Assembly (NCBI GenBank): GCA_902767015.1
Contig: CACXFV010000140.1
Span: forward strand, 1 to 52,654
Direction: 5' to 3'
Length of the DNA stretch: 52,654 nucleotides
Origin: an uncultured Lachnospiraceae bacterium
Lineage (GTDB): Bacteria > Bacillota > Clostridia > Lachnospirales > Lachnospiraceae
Under the pieces are notes generated by a model. The model saw only the letters and a list, made by a program, of their open reading frames with translations. It was not told the origin of the DNA and ran no database searches. Shown here piece after piece: positions 41,732-49,760 of this stretch (position 1 is the first letter of the stretch; the number at the start of each line of letters is the position of its first letter). Both the position numbers and the translations under genes were made by a program.

Positions 41732-43408
41732 TTATCCTGCAAATACAATTCCTTCGAATATCTCCTCAATATACACACCGTCTATGTAGCACATTCCCTC
41801 ATTCCGTTCAATATCAACCCTTGCTACCCTGCCATCTTCTAATAGTAAGTCTGCATACTTGCTATTATCCGTCCTAAAATACTTAACCTTTGTACCCTCC
41901 TTGAGCGTCTCACTTCCCCTCTGTTTTCCTGTCGCTTCATCTACGATTACAACATCCAATGGCTTTTTCAGCGTCAATTCATGATAGTATCCAAAATCAT
42001 ACCAATCCTGCCTTGCAGCCGGCATACCATTTTGATTCACATAATAATTTTTATATCCGGTAGCAGTACTCAACACTTCCGTTAGAGTGTCCAATATAAA
42101 GCTTTCCGGATTATTAAATACCAGCTCTCCCCATTCCCCGTCTTCCTCTACGTAATGCCATCCACAGTAAACCATATCCTGCTTCTCTGCTCGGGTATGA
42201 TTCAGATTATATATTGATAACTGACCATAATCATTCACAAATCCATTTTCTATGTATAGATAATTCTTTCCATCCGTGTTATGTACAAATACAGGCTCGA
42301 CACTAAGTCCGTCAATATCGTCTTCAAACCATTGATTATTGATACCTATGGACTGCTGATCATAATTATCATATTCATCCTTATAAGCCATAACATGCAG
42401 TTTGTCTAATTTTCCATCACCATCTAAATCATAAAAGAAGTCACTTCCATTGTATAATTCTACACAATACGCTTCCGGATGCTCCCTGTACTGCTCTTTA
42501 ATCAACTCCGGGTATTCATTATAGGTCAGTGTCACAACCTGCATACCTGAGGCGAACGGCGCAATTTCATAAGGATTGAAAAATATCGTAAGACCATTAT
42601 AGTCGAGTACCCAGGAAGGCTCATAGTCGCTGACATCAAACATTTCCTTAATGTCCAAATCTTCATACAGTGATGTATCTTTCCAGAATATGTCCAGCTG
42701 TTCTTCTATCAGCTCCGGCAATCGGCTCCTATCTGTCACCACATCAGAAAGTATCAGTCTTTCACCTGTTTTGACATCATAATTGATTCCCGAACAATAA
42801 TAGAAGCCATGCGCTCCTCCCTGATACATACTTCCATGACTCACAAAACTCAACACATTGGTATCTGCCCGGCGCACTACTATATCCTCTTCTATGTAAT
42901 ATTCTGAAAAATAATCCGATGAATTTGATAATTCTTCTCTGGCCTCCGAAATCGAAGATTGGTATTCTTCCTCCATTGACTCTTTATTTTCTTTGTTATA
43001 ATCTTTTAATGCCTTTGAAAGCTCTTTGTAGTCTTTTGCATCCTGCGCGTTCAGACTGATGGTAGCATATTTAAGACTGGCAATAATTCTGTAATCATCA
43101 CTATACTCACTCTCATAATCAGTCGCTGTCCTTACCGATAACAGCCTGCTTTCGGCACCGCTATTCTTCTGATTTTTATCCGTACTTCCATCTGCTTCTT
43201 TTGTTTCCTTTTCTTTCTTCGTTTCAGACTCCGTATCCTTTTCGGATTCAGATACCTTCTCTTCTCCTGTACCTTTCTCCTCATTTTTCACGGATACCGA
43301 CCTTCCACATGAGCAAAAACATACTGTCGCTGCCATCATCAAAACTAACAATAATTTTCTTCGCTTCATCTCTTGTACCATCATTTCACTGTACATTTCC
43401 ATGTACAT
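41732..43408 (-). CDS. RsiV-like (DUF3298) lipoprotein
   Basis: A 558-residue predicted lipoprotein: signal segment and lipobox-like CFCSC (Cys about 34), then a Lys/Glu-rich linker (about 40-90). The folded part begins with a DUF4163/DUF3298-type module (about 100-315): FVSHGSMYQGGAHGFYYCSGINYDVKTGERL and FFNPYEIAPFASGMQVVTL carry the family signature seen in the lysozyme-binding anti-sigma factor RsiV. The C-terminal half has an FG-GAP-like DLDGDGKLDKLHV and an SH3-like end. No sigma factor gene adjoins it, so a direct anti-sigma role is not supported here. Start ATG 43408 with AAAGGA eight bases upstream. Confidence 0.82.
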   Translation of the reverse strand: MYMEMYSEMMVQEMKRRKLLLVLMMAATVCFCSCGRSVSVKNEEKGTGEEKVSESEKDTESETKKEKETKEADGSTDKNQKNSGAESRLLSVRTATDYESEYSDDYRIIASLKYATISLNAQDAKDYKELSKALKDYNKENKESMEEEYQSSISEAREELSNSSDYFSEYYIEEDIVVRRADTNVLSFVSHGSMYQGGAHGFYYCSGINYDVKTGERLILSDVVTDRSRLPELIEEQLDIFWKDTSLYEDLDIKEMFDVSDYEPSWVLDYNGLTIFFNPYEIAPFASGMQVVTLTYNEYPELIKEQYREHPEAYCVELYNGSDFFYDLDGDGKLDKLHVMAYKDEYDNYDQQSIGINNQWFEDDIDGLSVEPVFVHNTDGKNYLYIENGFVNDYGQLSIYNLNHTRAEKQDMVYCGWHYVEEDGEWGELVFNNPESFILDTLTEVLSTATGYKNYYVNQNGMPAARQDWYDFGYYHELTLKKPLDVVIVDEATGKQRGSETLKEGTKVKYFRTDNSKYADLLLEDGRVARVDIERNEGMCYIDGVYIEEIFEGIVFAG

Positions 43409-43513
43409 GAAACATTTCCTTTCTTCAACATTATCTATCTTTTCATCGGTTATTCAATGTTACTATATAATTTCTCCGGGATTGTCCGCTCATAATCGAA
43501 CTGTTATGAAATA

Positions 43514-43993
43514 TCATAAATACTTTATCTCATATACCGGCGTTTCCTCTTCCTCCAATGTCATCACTATGTAACTGGGATGTCCGCCCTCCTGTCTGGG
43601 ATAAGTAAGACTGCCGGGATTGAGTAATGTTATCTCCTCCCGAATATCTATCAGCGGCTTATGTGTATGCCCGAACATCACAATATCCATCCCCTGTGCA
43701 ACGGCTTCCGCCGTAATAGTCTCATAGCCAAGAGAAACATAATAATTATGTCCATGGGTAAGCAATACCTTATACTTTCCTATATTAATCTTGAGTTCTC
43801 TGTTGAGCATACTAAAATAGTCGTTGTTACCTGCCACCATATAACATGGACATGTAACAATGGAGCGTATGTAATCTTCCGAGCCCTCCACATCTCCCAG
43901 ATGTATCAGCATATCAATATTCTGCTCTATTCCAAGTACCTTCTCCAAATTTTCCTCACGCCTGTGTGTGTCACTAACGATTAATATCTTCAA
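43514..43993 (-). CDS. YfcE/MJ0936-family metallophosphodiesterase
   Basis: A 160-residue calcineurin-like phosphodiesterase with the full metal-binding set: SDTHRR, HLGDVEGS, AGNNDYF, THGHNYY and FGHTHKP. The start is TTG at 43993, with GGAGG nine bases upstream, two bases after the rdgB stop; a longer frame to 44038 would overlap rdgB. The physiological substrate of this family is not established. Co-transcribed with rdgB. Confidence 0.9.
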   Translation of the reverse strand: MKILIVSDTHRREENLEKVLGIEQNIDMLIHLGDVEGSEDYIRSIVTCPCYMVAGNNDYFSMLNRELKINIGKYKVLLTHGHNYYVSLGYETITAEAVAQGMDIVMFGHTHKPLIDIREEITLLNPGSLTYPRQEGGHPSYIVMTLEEEETPVYEIKYL

Positions 43994-43995
43994 TG

Positions 43996-44619
43996 TTAAA
44001 TTCCTCCATGTGGTAATTCTTCCTGCAATTTTTCCCACATTCTCCTAATAGCAATCCCTCTATGGCTAATCTCATTTTTAAACTCCGGCTCCATCTCGCC
44101 TGTCGTCTTGCCATATTCCGGCACATATAGAATCGGATCATAGCCAAATCCGTTTTCCCCTTTTTCCTCGTATCCTATCTCCCCCTCTATCGTTCCATAA
44201 GTAGTAAGAACTCTTCCGTCAGGAAAGCAGGCTGCAATACTGCACACAAACCGTGCACTCCTCTCTTTCCCCACAGCATCGTGAAGCCTGTCAATAATAG
44301 ACTGATTCTTCACACTGTAGGGCGTATCTTCTCCCATATATCTGGCAGAGTACACACCCGGCTCTTTATTGATATAATCCACCTCTAGCCCCGAATCATC
44401 AGCCAATGTCAGACAGCCGGTCAGTTCCATAATTGCCTTTGCCTTTATAATGGCATTCTCCTCAAAGGTCGTTCCATCTTCAACAATATCTGCGGAAATA
44501 CCGGCCTCCTTCAGTGAAACAATCGGAATCGGACAATCCTTCATAATCATTCTGATTTCATTCATTTTTCCCTGATTGGTGGTTGCAAAAATAATCTTTT
44601 CTATCTGCGTGCTGCTCAT
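43996..44619 (-). CDS. rdgB: XTP/dITP diphosphatase (HAM1/RdgB)
   Basis: House-cleaning enzyme that hydrolyses non-canonical purine nucleoside triphosphates (XTP, dITP) to the monophosphates. Motifs: FATTNQGKMNEI at the N-terminus, TFEENAIIKAKA, ADDSGLEVD, GENGFGYDPILYVPE and SHRGIAIRRM. 207 residues, normal. Start ATG with AGAGGAT upstream. It precedes the phosphodiesterase gene by two bases. Confidence 0.96.
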   Translation of the reverse strand: MSSTQIEKIIFATTNQGKMNEIRMIMKDCPIPIVSLKEAGISADIVEDGTTFEENAIIKAKAIMELTGCLTLADDSGLEVDYINKEPGVYSARYMGEDTPYSVKNQSIIDRLHDAVGKERSARFVCSIAACFPDGRVLTTYGTIEGEIGYEEKGENGFGYDPILYVPEYGKTTGEMEPEFKNEISHRGIAIRRMWEKLQEELPHGGI

Positions 44620-44727
44620 TTTATTATCCTCTTTCTTATATGATTACATTACTATTCACAGGCATCTCCACCTGCACTTCCCAGGCACAGTGCTTCGCAC
44701 CTTTATTACCGCTTTTATTATTAGTAT

Positions 44728-45903
44728 CTAATATTTTTCCATTTCTGTCAATGCTTTCATAATTCCGTTATAGATTCCCAGTGCAATTCTGTCCTGCCCC
44801 GGCTGAGAGGTAAGAATCTTAAGGTCACTGCTATTGGACATAAACCCTACCTCCAACAGTGCTACGGGGACTGCCGAGTGCCTTACGATATGAATATCAT
44901 TTCCCGCCACAATTCCTCTGTTATATGTACCACATGCTTTTGTGAGTTCCTCACACATAATCTCACTCAATCTCATAGAATTAAATGCCGCTTCATCCTT
45001 CGTATTATATAATACACTACTTCCATTGGATTCACGTTCCTCGTACCAGTTAGCGTGTATGCTGATAAATAATGCCGGCATAATTTCGTTAGCAAAATCA
45101 ACTCTTTGCTCTACCGTCGGATACGAATCATCCAGCCGCGTATAGTACACCGCCATATTCTCATTTACAAACAATTCGCGCAATTTCATGCATATCTGTA
45201 AATCAATATCCTTTTCGTAGACTTCCCCTTCCACTGCCCCTACATCATAACCGCCATGTCCGGCGTCAATCACCAGGACAGGACACACTAATTCCGCCGG
45301 TGAAAAAAAATCACACACCAGCCGGTTATTTTCAAACTCAGAATAACAGTCCATCACGCCATTCATAAGAATGCTTACCGTAATCATGGATTCAGATACC
45401 TTATAATCAACACTGCTAATGCCATCTGCCTCATTGATATTCTTCGAATAATCATAATTCCCCATTCCTTTTGGAAATTGTACTGCTATACTTTTATGAA
45501 TCAAATCCTTCTTTATGGTGATATTCGATTCACTGACACCCCCCGGAACATAAAGCACCAGCCTTCCCTTCGATATCTCGGCAACATCTGTCTTTTTAAC
45601 AAAATTTTGAAGTCCCGCTTCCAACATCAGCATAGCATTGGTATGCTGATTCGTGTCCTCCTTGTGAATACTGCCGCTCTTTTTACTGTTCTTTGATTGA
45701 TGAAATGTCCTGACCACCCTGTCTTTTACTCCATCAACGGTATTTTCTATACCTTTCACAATTCTCTTATAATTGATATCTAAAAAATTTATTTTAACAC
45801 CTTTAGATGTTAAAATAGAAATCATCAAAAACAAACAACCTACAATTACATATGCCCCCATGATTCCCGTTTCACTGTATTTTTTCATCTGATTCTCCAG
45901 CAA
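44728..45903 (-). CDS. N-acetylmuramoyl-L-alanine amidase (Amidase_3), membrane-anchored
   Basis: A 391-residue exported cell-wall hydrolase. One membrane helix near the N-terminus (about 15-33) anchors it; a basic linker and a small AMIN-like beta domain (about 95-200) follow. The catalytic domain (about 210-390) has the Amidase_3 zinc ligands and acid: VIDAGHGG, the Glu in GEVYEKDI, the His in ISIHANW and the catalytic Glu in ALLEVGFMSN. It cleaves the bond between MurNAc and the stem peptide. The stop lies 108 bases before rdgB; the protease gene lies 28 bases upstream. Confidence 0.92.
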   Translation of the reverse strand: MLENQMKKYSETGIMGAYVIVGCLFLMISILTSKGVKINFLDINYKRIVKGIENTVDGVKDRVVRTFHQSKNSKKSGSIHKEDTNQHTNAMLMLEAGLQNFVKKTDVAEISKGRLVLYVPGGVSESNITIKKDLIHKSIAVQFPKGMGNYDYSKNINEADGISSVDYKVSESMITVSILMNGVMDCYSEFENNRLVCDFFSPAELVCPVLVIDAGHGGYDVGAVEGEVYEKDIDLQICMKLRELFVNENMAVYYTRLDDSYPTVEQRVDFANEIMPALFISIHANWYEERESNGSSVLYNTKDEAAFNSMRLSEIMCEELTKACGTYNRGIVAGNDIHIVRHSAVPVALLEVGFMSNSSDLKILTSQPGQDRIALGIYNGIMKALTEMEKY

Positions 45904-45931
45904 TACCTATGATTTTTATTTATAGTTATAT

Positions 45932-47638
45932 CTATCTGACATTATCCGTATATACCTTCAGGCATACATTACAGGCATTACTCTTTTCTGTGCTATCCCA
46001 GTTAACCCCCTTTAGACTCACATAACCTTCTCCGTCATCTACCACTACAGTCTCCGTCTGTTTGTCGTAGGCATACTCAACCGCAATGGGTCTGTTACTG
46101 TTTGGTGTTGTGATTCTCACAATAATGGCAAATTTTTTTCCCGCCTCAATCCTGACCGGATTGCTTAAATTAATCGTATAATATCCGCTGTTTTTAAGCT
46201 TTCCTGTCTCCACAGGATCCGAACGCCTGCTTAACGAAGTCACATCCTTGAAATCTTCGCATATATAGATACTGTACTCCGTGTCTATTCCCGTTGCGTA
46301 AAATCCCACAGCCTTTATTTCCTCGCTGCTCTGTGTGGTATACACATTGGCAAAATAAGCAGATTCCTCGTCATACCCTAATTTCCCTACACAGCCACAC
46401 AAATCAGACTGATATATATTGTCATAATTATCTGCACTTTCAACTTTTGTGTATACAACATTGTGAACACCAATATTCGTATCATAATAGGAGATATAAA
46501 AATTGCCTTTATCTCCAAAATCATCTCCCCAACTGTTTCTGCATATGAAAGCACCATCACCTTCTACATCTAATGTAAAATTATCCTTGGAATAATTGTC
46601 ATCCCAACCAATAATCACAATATCATGATTTGGTTTTTCATCACCGATATAACAGTAGGCATTCGCCTTTGCACTGTAATAGCGGGTATCTTTACTCTTA
46701 TTGAGTACAGAGGCATAAAACGAGCTCTGAACCCCTCCATACTTAAAAATCATTCTCTTGATTGTTTCAAAATCTTTCGACTCTATAACCTGTATCTCCT
46801 GGACATGCTTCACCGCTTCCAATTCTCTATCGGTAATTCCATCTCCGTACGGATCATCACTCTCTAACACCGGTCCCTGCCATGCCAGAAGATATGCCAT
46901 CGCCATAGAATAATCGCCTCCCTCTGACTGCTCCAGATTAAAGGAATTACACATAGACATATGGTCAACAGAATAAATCTGCTTCTCCTGCGGCATCAGC
47001 GTAGAAGAAAGTGCCGTAAGAGCGGCGAATGCCCAACAGGTTCCAAGATTTCCCTGGTTACTCACCCTCGGCGCCCTGCCTACCTCTTCATAATTATACT
47101 TATAAGGTACCACCCTTTTTTCTGCATCCGTACTGACAATGTTAGCCTGATTCGTTGTAATATCAAAACTATACTGATATCCAAAAGTGTCACAGAGCAG
47201 ATTGACCGGCAGGTAGATATCGCCATTATAAAACATATAACCTAAATTGGGCATCTGTTCTCCATTAATCTCACATAAGCCAATATCCGCATTAATATTG
47301 ATAGAACTGCTTCCCTTTTCAATCAAGATCTGCCCTATGTCATATCTGCTCACCGCGCAGTCAAACCCTTCCTTAATCTGACTCACCGGAATCATTAACA
47401 CCAGCGTATCGCTCATAAAAATCCCACTGGTGTTTGATTTCATCTGCTTTGAATCGATATTTGCCACAATATTCGATTTATTAATGACATAGGCCTCCAC
47501 GGAATTCCATTCCTTGGCATTTAATACATACTGATTATTCTTTACCACATAATCTCTTTGTACTACTTTTATATATGACAGTCCGCCTGCCATAACCAAC
47601 AATATTAAAACTATGTATAATAAATAATTTTTTTTCAC
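45932..47638 (-). CDS. Exported papain-like cysteine protease (C1A) with lectin-like C-terminus
   Basis: A 568-residue protein with an N-terminal membrane/signal segment (about 4-22). Residues about 60-165 resemble a copper-amine-oxidase-N/stalk domain (GDIYLPVNLLCDTFGYQYSF). The papain domain runs from about 180 to 430 with Cys in NQGNLGTCWAFAA, His in PNHDIVIIGWDD and Asn in CRNSWGDDFGDKGNF. A beta-rich, lectin-like domain follows (IKAVGFYATGIDTEYSIYI, later RIEAGKKFAIIVRI). Probably cell-surface proteolysis. The start ATG lies 35 bases after the methyltransferase stop; the amidase gene follows within 28 bases, suggesting a joint wall/surface function. Confidence 0.9.
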   Translation of the reverse strand: MKKNYLLYIVLILLVMAGGLSYIKVVQRDYVVKNNQYVLNAKEWNSVEAYVINKSNIVANIDSKQMKSNTSGIFMSDTLVLMIPVSQIKEGFDCAVSRYDIGQILIEKGSSSININADIGLCEINGEQMPNLGYMFYNGDIYLPVNLLCDTFGYQYSFDITTNQANIVSTDAEKRVVPYKYNYEEVGRAPRVSNQGNLGTCWAFAALTALSSTLMPQEKQIYSVDHMSMCNSFNLEQSEGGDYSMAMAYLLAWQGPVLESDDPYGDGITDRELEAVKHVQEIQVIESKDFETIKRMIFKYGGVQSSFYASVLNKSKDTRYYSAKANAYCYIGDEKPNHDIVIIGWDDNYSKDNFTLDVEGDGAFICRNSWGDDFGDKGNFYISYYDTNIGVHNVVYTKVESADNYDNIYQSDLCGCVGKLGYDEESAYFANVYTTQSSEEIKAVGFYATGIDTEYSIYICEDFKDVTSLSRRSDPVETGKLKNSGYYTINLSNPVRIEAGKKFAIIVRITTPNSNRPIAVEYAYDKQTETVVVDDGEGYVSLKGVNWDSTEKSNACNVCLKVYTDNVR

Positions 47639-47673
47639 TTATGTCGCCATCCCCACATTTTCATTGACCGTCA

Positions 47674-48840
47674 CTATTTTGTATCCGGCACTTTATTTTT
47701 TCTTTTTGGAGGTTTAGGACCTATAAACTGATAGAAATATGTTTTTAACATACCATTATAGATTTTCCTATTCTTCGTAGCCGTTACCCCCATACTTTCC
47801 TGCGCCTTATCATAAGACGTAATCACATAAGCTGACCATGAATCCAACTTTTGATAAAGATTGCCAAGCGCCCCGTAAATCTGCGGCAGATTCTCTCTCT
47901 CCTCCAGTCTCTCACCATAAGGAGGGTTTGTTATAATAAATCCATATTTTTTCGCATGACTTACCATGTCCACGGATTTCTGTTGAAAATGAATCAGCTT
48001 CTCAACACCTGCATTGGCTGCATTTTCTCTAGCCGCCTTAATAATCTGTCCGTCAATATCACTTCCCTGTATATCTGTACGGACATCGCTTTTTACCAGT
48101 GACCTTGCCTCATCATATCCTTCATACCAGCTTCTTTTAGGTATCACATTATACCAGTTTTGTGCCGTAAAATCCCTGTTCATCCCCGGTGCCATGCCTG
48201 CTGCCATCATTGCCGCTTCTATGGCAAATGTCCCGCTTCCGCAAAACGGATCTAATAATATACGGTCTGCATGCCATGGTGTCAGCATAATAAGTGCAGC
48301 GGCAAGTGTCTCCGTAATAGGTGCCTTTGATGTAAGCTTACGATACCCTCTTTTATGAAGTGATTCCCCTGATGTGTCAATCGCAATGGTGACCTCATCC
48401 TTGTTTAAAAATACACGAATCGGATATTCTTCACCGTTCTCTTCAAACCATTCCACTCCATAGTCTGCTTTCAGCCTGTCCACAATCGCCTTCTTGACAA
48501 TTCTCTGGATATCTGTTGTACTGAACAGTTTACTCTTTACCGAACTGGCCTTTGTCACCCAGAATTTTGCTTCCTTCGGAAGAATCCTCTTCCATTCCAA
48601 TGCCTTTGTTTTTTCAAACAGTTCGTCAAAAGTATATGCCTTAAATCTACCCACTTGCAACATTACTCTCTCTGCTGTTCTCAAAAAAATATTGGCTCTG
48701 CATATCGCCAAGGCATCTCCCGCAAAAGTGATTCTTCCGTCTTCAACTCTTAAAATATCATATCCCAAATCCGTTATTTCCCTCTTTAGTACCGCTTCAA
48801 GTCCAAAATGGCATGGCGCTACCAATTCATATCTATCCAT
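47674..48840 (-). CDS. THUMP-domain class I RNA methyltransferase (RlmL N-terminal/YpsC type)
   Basis: A 388-residue methyltransferase of the UPF0020 family, related to the N2-guanine 23S rRNA methyltransferase half of RlmL. A ferredoxin-like region and THUMP domain (about 45-155) precede the Rossmann domain: LLDPFCGSGTFAIEAA (SAM binding), GSDIDGQIIKAARENA and the catalytic IITNPPYGERLE. The start is put at 48840, where GGAG lies six bases upstream; the longer frame to 48930 would overlap the rhodanese gene. First gene of the probable methyltransferase-protease-amidase-rdgB-yfcE string. Confidence 0.92.
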   Translation of the reverse strand: MDRYELVAPCHFGLEAVLKREITDLGYDILRVEDGRITFAGDALAICRANIFLRTAERVMLQVGRFKAYTFDELFEKTKALEWKRILPKEAKFWVTKASSVKSKLFSTTDIQRIVKKAIVDRLKADYGVEWFEENGEEYPIRVFLNKDEVTIAIDTSGESLHKRGYRKLTSKAPITETLAAALIMLTPWHADRILLDPFCGSGTFAIEAAMMAAGMAPGMNRDFTAQNWYNVIPKRSWYEGYDEARSLVKSDVRTDIQGSDIDGQIIKAARENAANAGVEKLIHFQQKSVDMVSHAKKYGFIITNPPYGERLEERENLPQIYGALGNLYQKLDSWSAYVITSYDKAQESMGVTATKNRKIYNGMLKTYFYQFIGPKPPKRKNKVPDTK

Positions 48841-48907
48841 AATGGTCTCCATTCCTGAGTAATTTGTTACTAATACTATATTATATTTTACCGTATTTTC
48901 TGTCAAT

Positions 48908-49294
48908 CTATTTTCCAAATTTCTGCACATAACCTGTCATCCCGCCTGACAGGCTATATATATTCACCTGCTGTCTTCCTTTATTCCCTTTGTTTACTCC
49001 CATCTGAGGTTGCTTACCGGTCTTTACACCATATTGAAACAATCGTTTTGTCGCATAAACGCTGCTTCCTCCTCTTTCGCAGTATAGAATAATATCCTTT
49101 CCTGATTGCAAAAGCTTATCATACTGTCCCATGTTCATAAATGTGTCGTATTCAATATTGACTGCACCCGGTATATGCCCCGCATTATACTGATATTTTT
49201 CCCGCAAGTCAATCATCAGATATTGATGCAGATAACCGGAATCTATCATTTTCTTTAACTCTGTTGCAGTAATTGATTTACTGATATATTGCAT
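48908..49294 (-). CDS. Rhodanese-like protein
   Basis: A 128-residue single rhodanese domain. The active-site loop is CERGGSS (Cys about 72) after DIILYCERGGSS, with DLREKYQYNAGHIPGAVNIEY in front. Cys is present, so a persulfide can form; the loop length of six fits sulfurtransferases. A basic GNKGRQQ insert separates the last helix from the GGMTGY end. Start ATG with a purine-rich AAATATGAGGTAT upstream. Confidence 0.88.
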   Translation of the reverse strand: MQYISKSITATELKKMIDSGYLHQYLMIDLREKYQYNAGHIPGAVNIEYDTFMNMGQYDKLLQSGKDIILYCERGGSSVYATKRLFQYGVKTGKQPQMGVNKGNKGRQQVNIYSLSGGMTGYVQKFGK

Positions 49295-49334
49295 AAATAT
49301 ACCTCATATTTCCCTTTTACTTCATAATATGCAA

Positions 49335-49363
49335 AAAAAGTCCATACGTAGCATGGACTTTTT
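49335..49363. terminator. Bidirectional-type terminator
   Basis: Arms AAAAAGTCCAT (49335-49345) and ATGGACTTTTT (49353-49363). It ends the transcript of the small NSYS-repeat gene before the rhodanese gene. Confidence 0.85.
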
Positions 49364-49426
49364 CGCATATCAAAAATATAACTAACTGTTACTGCTGTTT
49401 ACCGGCTGATTACTTTAAATGGGCTC

Positions 49427-49624
49427 TTATCTGCAATCTTTAGAGCTGTCGTCTGCGGAATCGGAATAGGAATTCTTATAAGAGGATTTGCTTCCTGTGT
49501 CAATGTGTGTATCATCCTTCGAGTCCTTTGCTGACTTTGCATTGCTATAAGAATTGCTGTACGAGTTACTGTAGGAATTGCTGTAGGAATTTTTGCTTGA
49601 ATTTTTTGAATTGCTGTTTTTCAT
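49427..49624 (-). CDS. Small Asn/Ser/Tyr-rich repeat protein
   Basis: A 65-residue protein that I cannot assign. After MKNSNSKNSS come four NSYS tetrapeptides in a row (about 13-28), then a Lys/Ser/Asp-rich stretch, a second KNSYSDS unit and a final Cys-Arg. No hydrophobic segment. The ribosome binding site GGAGG six bases before the ATG is strong and a perfect terminator follows 64 bases after the stop, so I consider it a real gene. The repeat is reflected in near-identical 12-base DNA units. It could be a spore or surface-associated small protein; this is speculation. Confidence 0.75.
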   Translation of the reverse strand: MKNSNSKNSSKNSYSNSYSNSYSNSYSNAKSAKDSKDDTHIDTGSKSSYKNSYSDSADDSSKDCR

Positions 49625-49760
49625 GATATACCTCCAAATTCGATAATTATTTATTACAACCATATTATCTGCATTTGGCCATTTTTTATTCGCAAAAATC
49701 CCTAAATCATTTGGTGAAAATTTCCAAATTTCGTTTTCTTCTGTCTTTTGTTATTCACTG

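Noticed and set aside
41732-43408. RsiV-like protein as an anti-sigma factor
   Set aside because: It is a lipoprotein without a cytoplasmic tail, and no sigma factor gene lies beside it.
44640-44727. Fourth copy of the dispersed palindromic repeat
   Set aside because: Only a short ATTACTATTCACAGG-like segment resembles the core; the palindromic part does not match.
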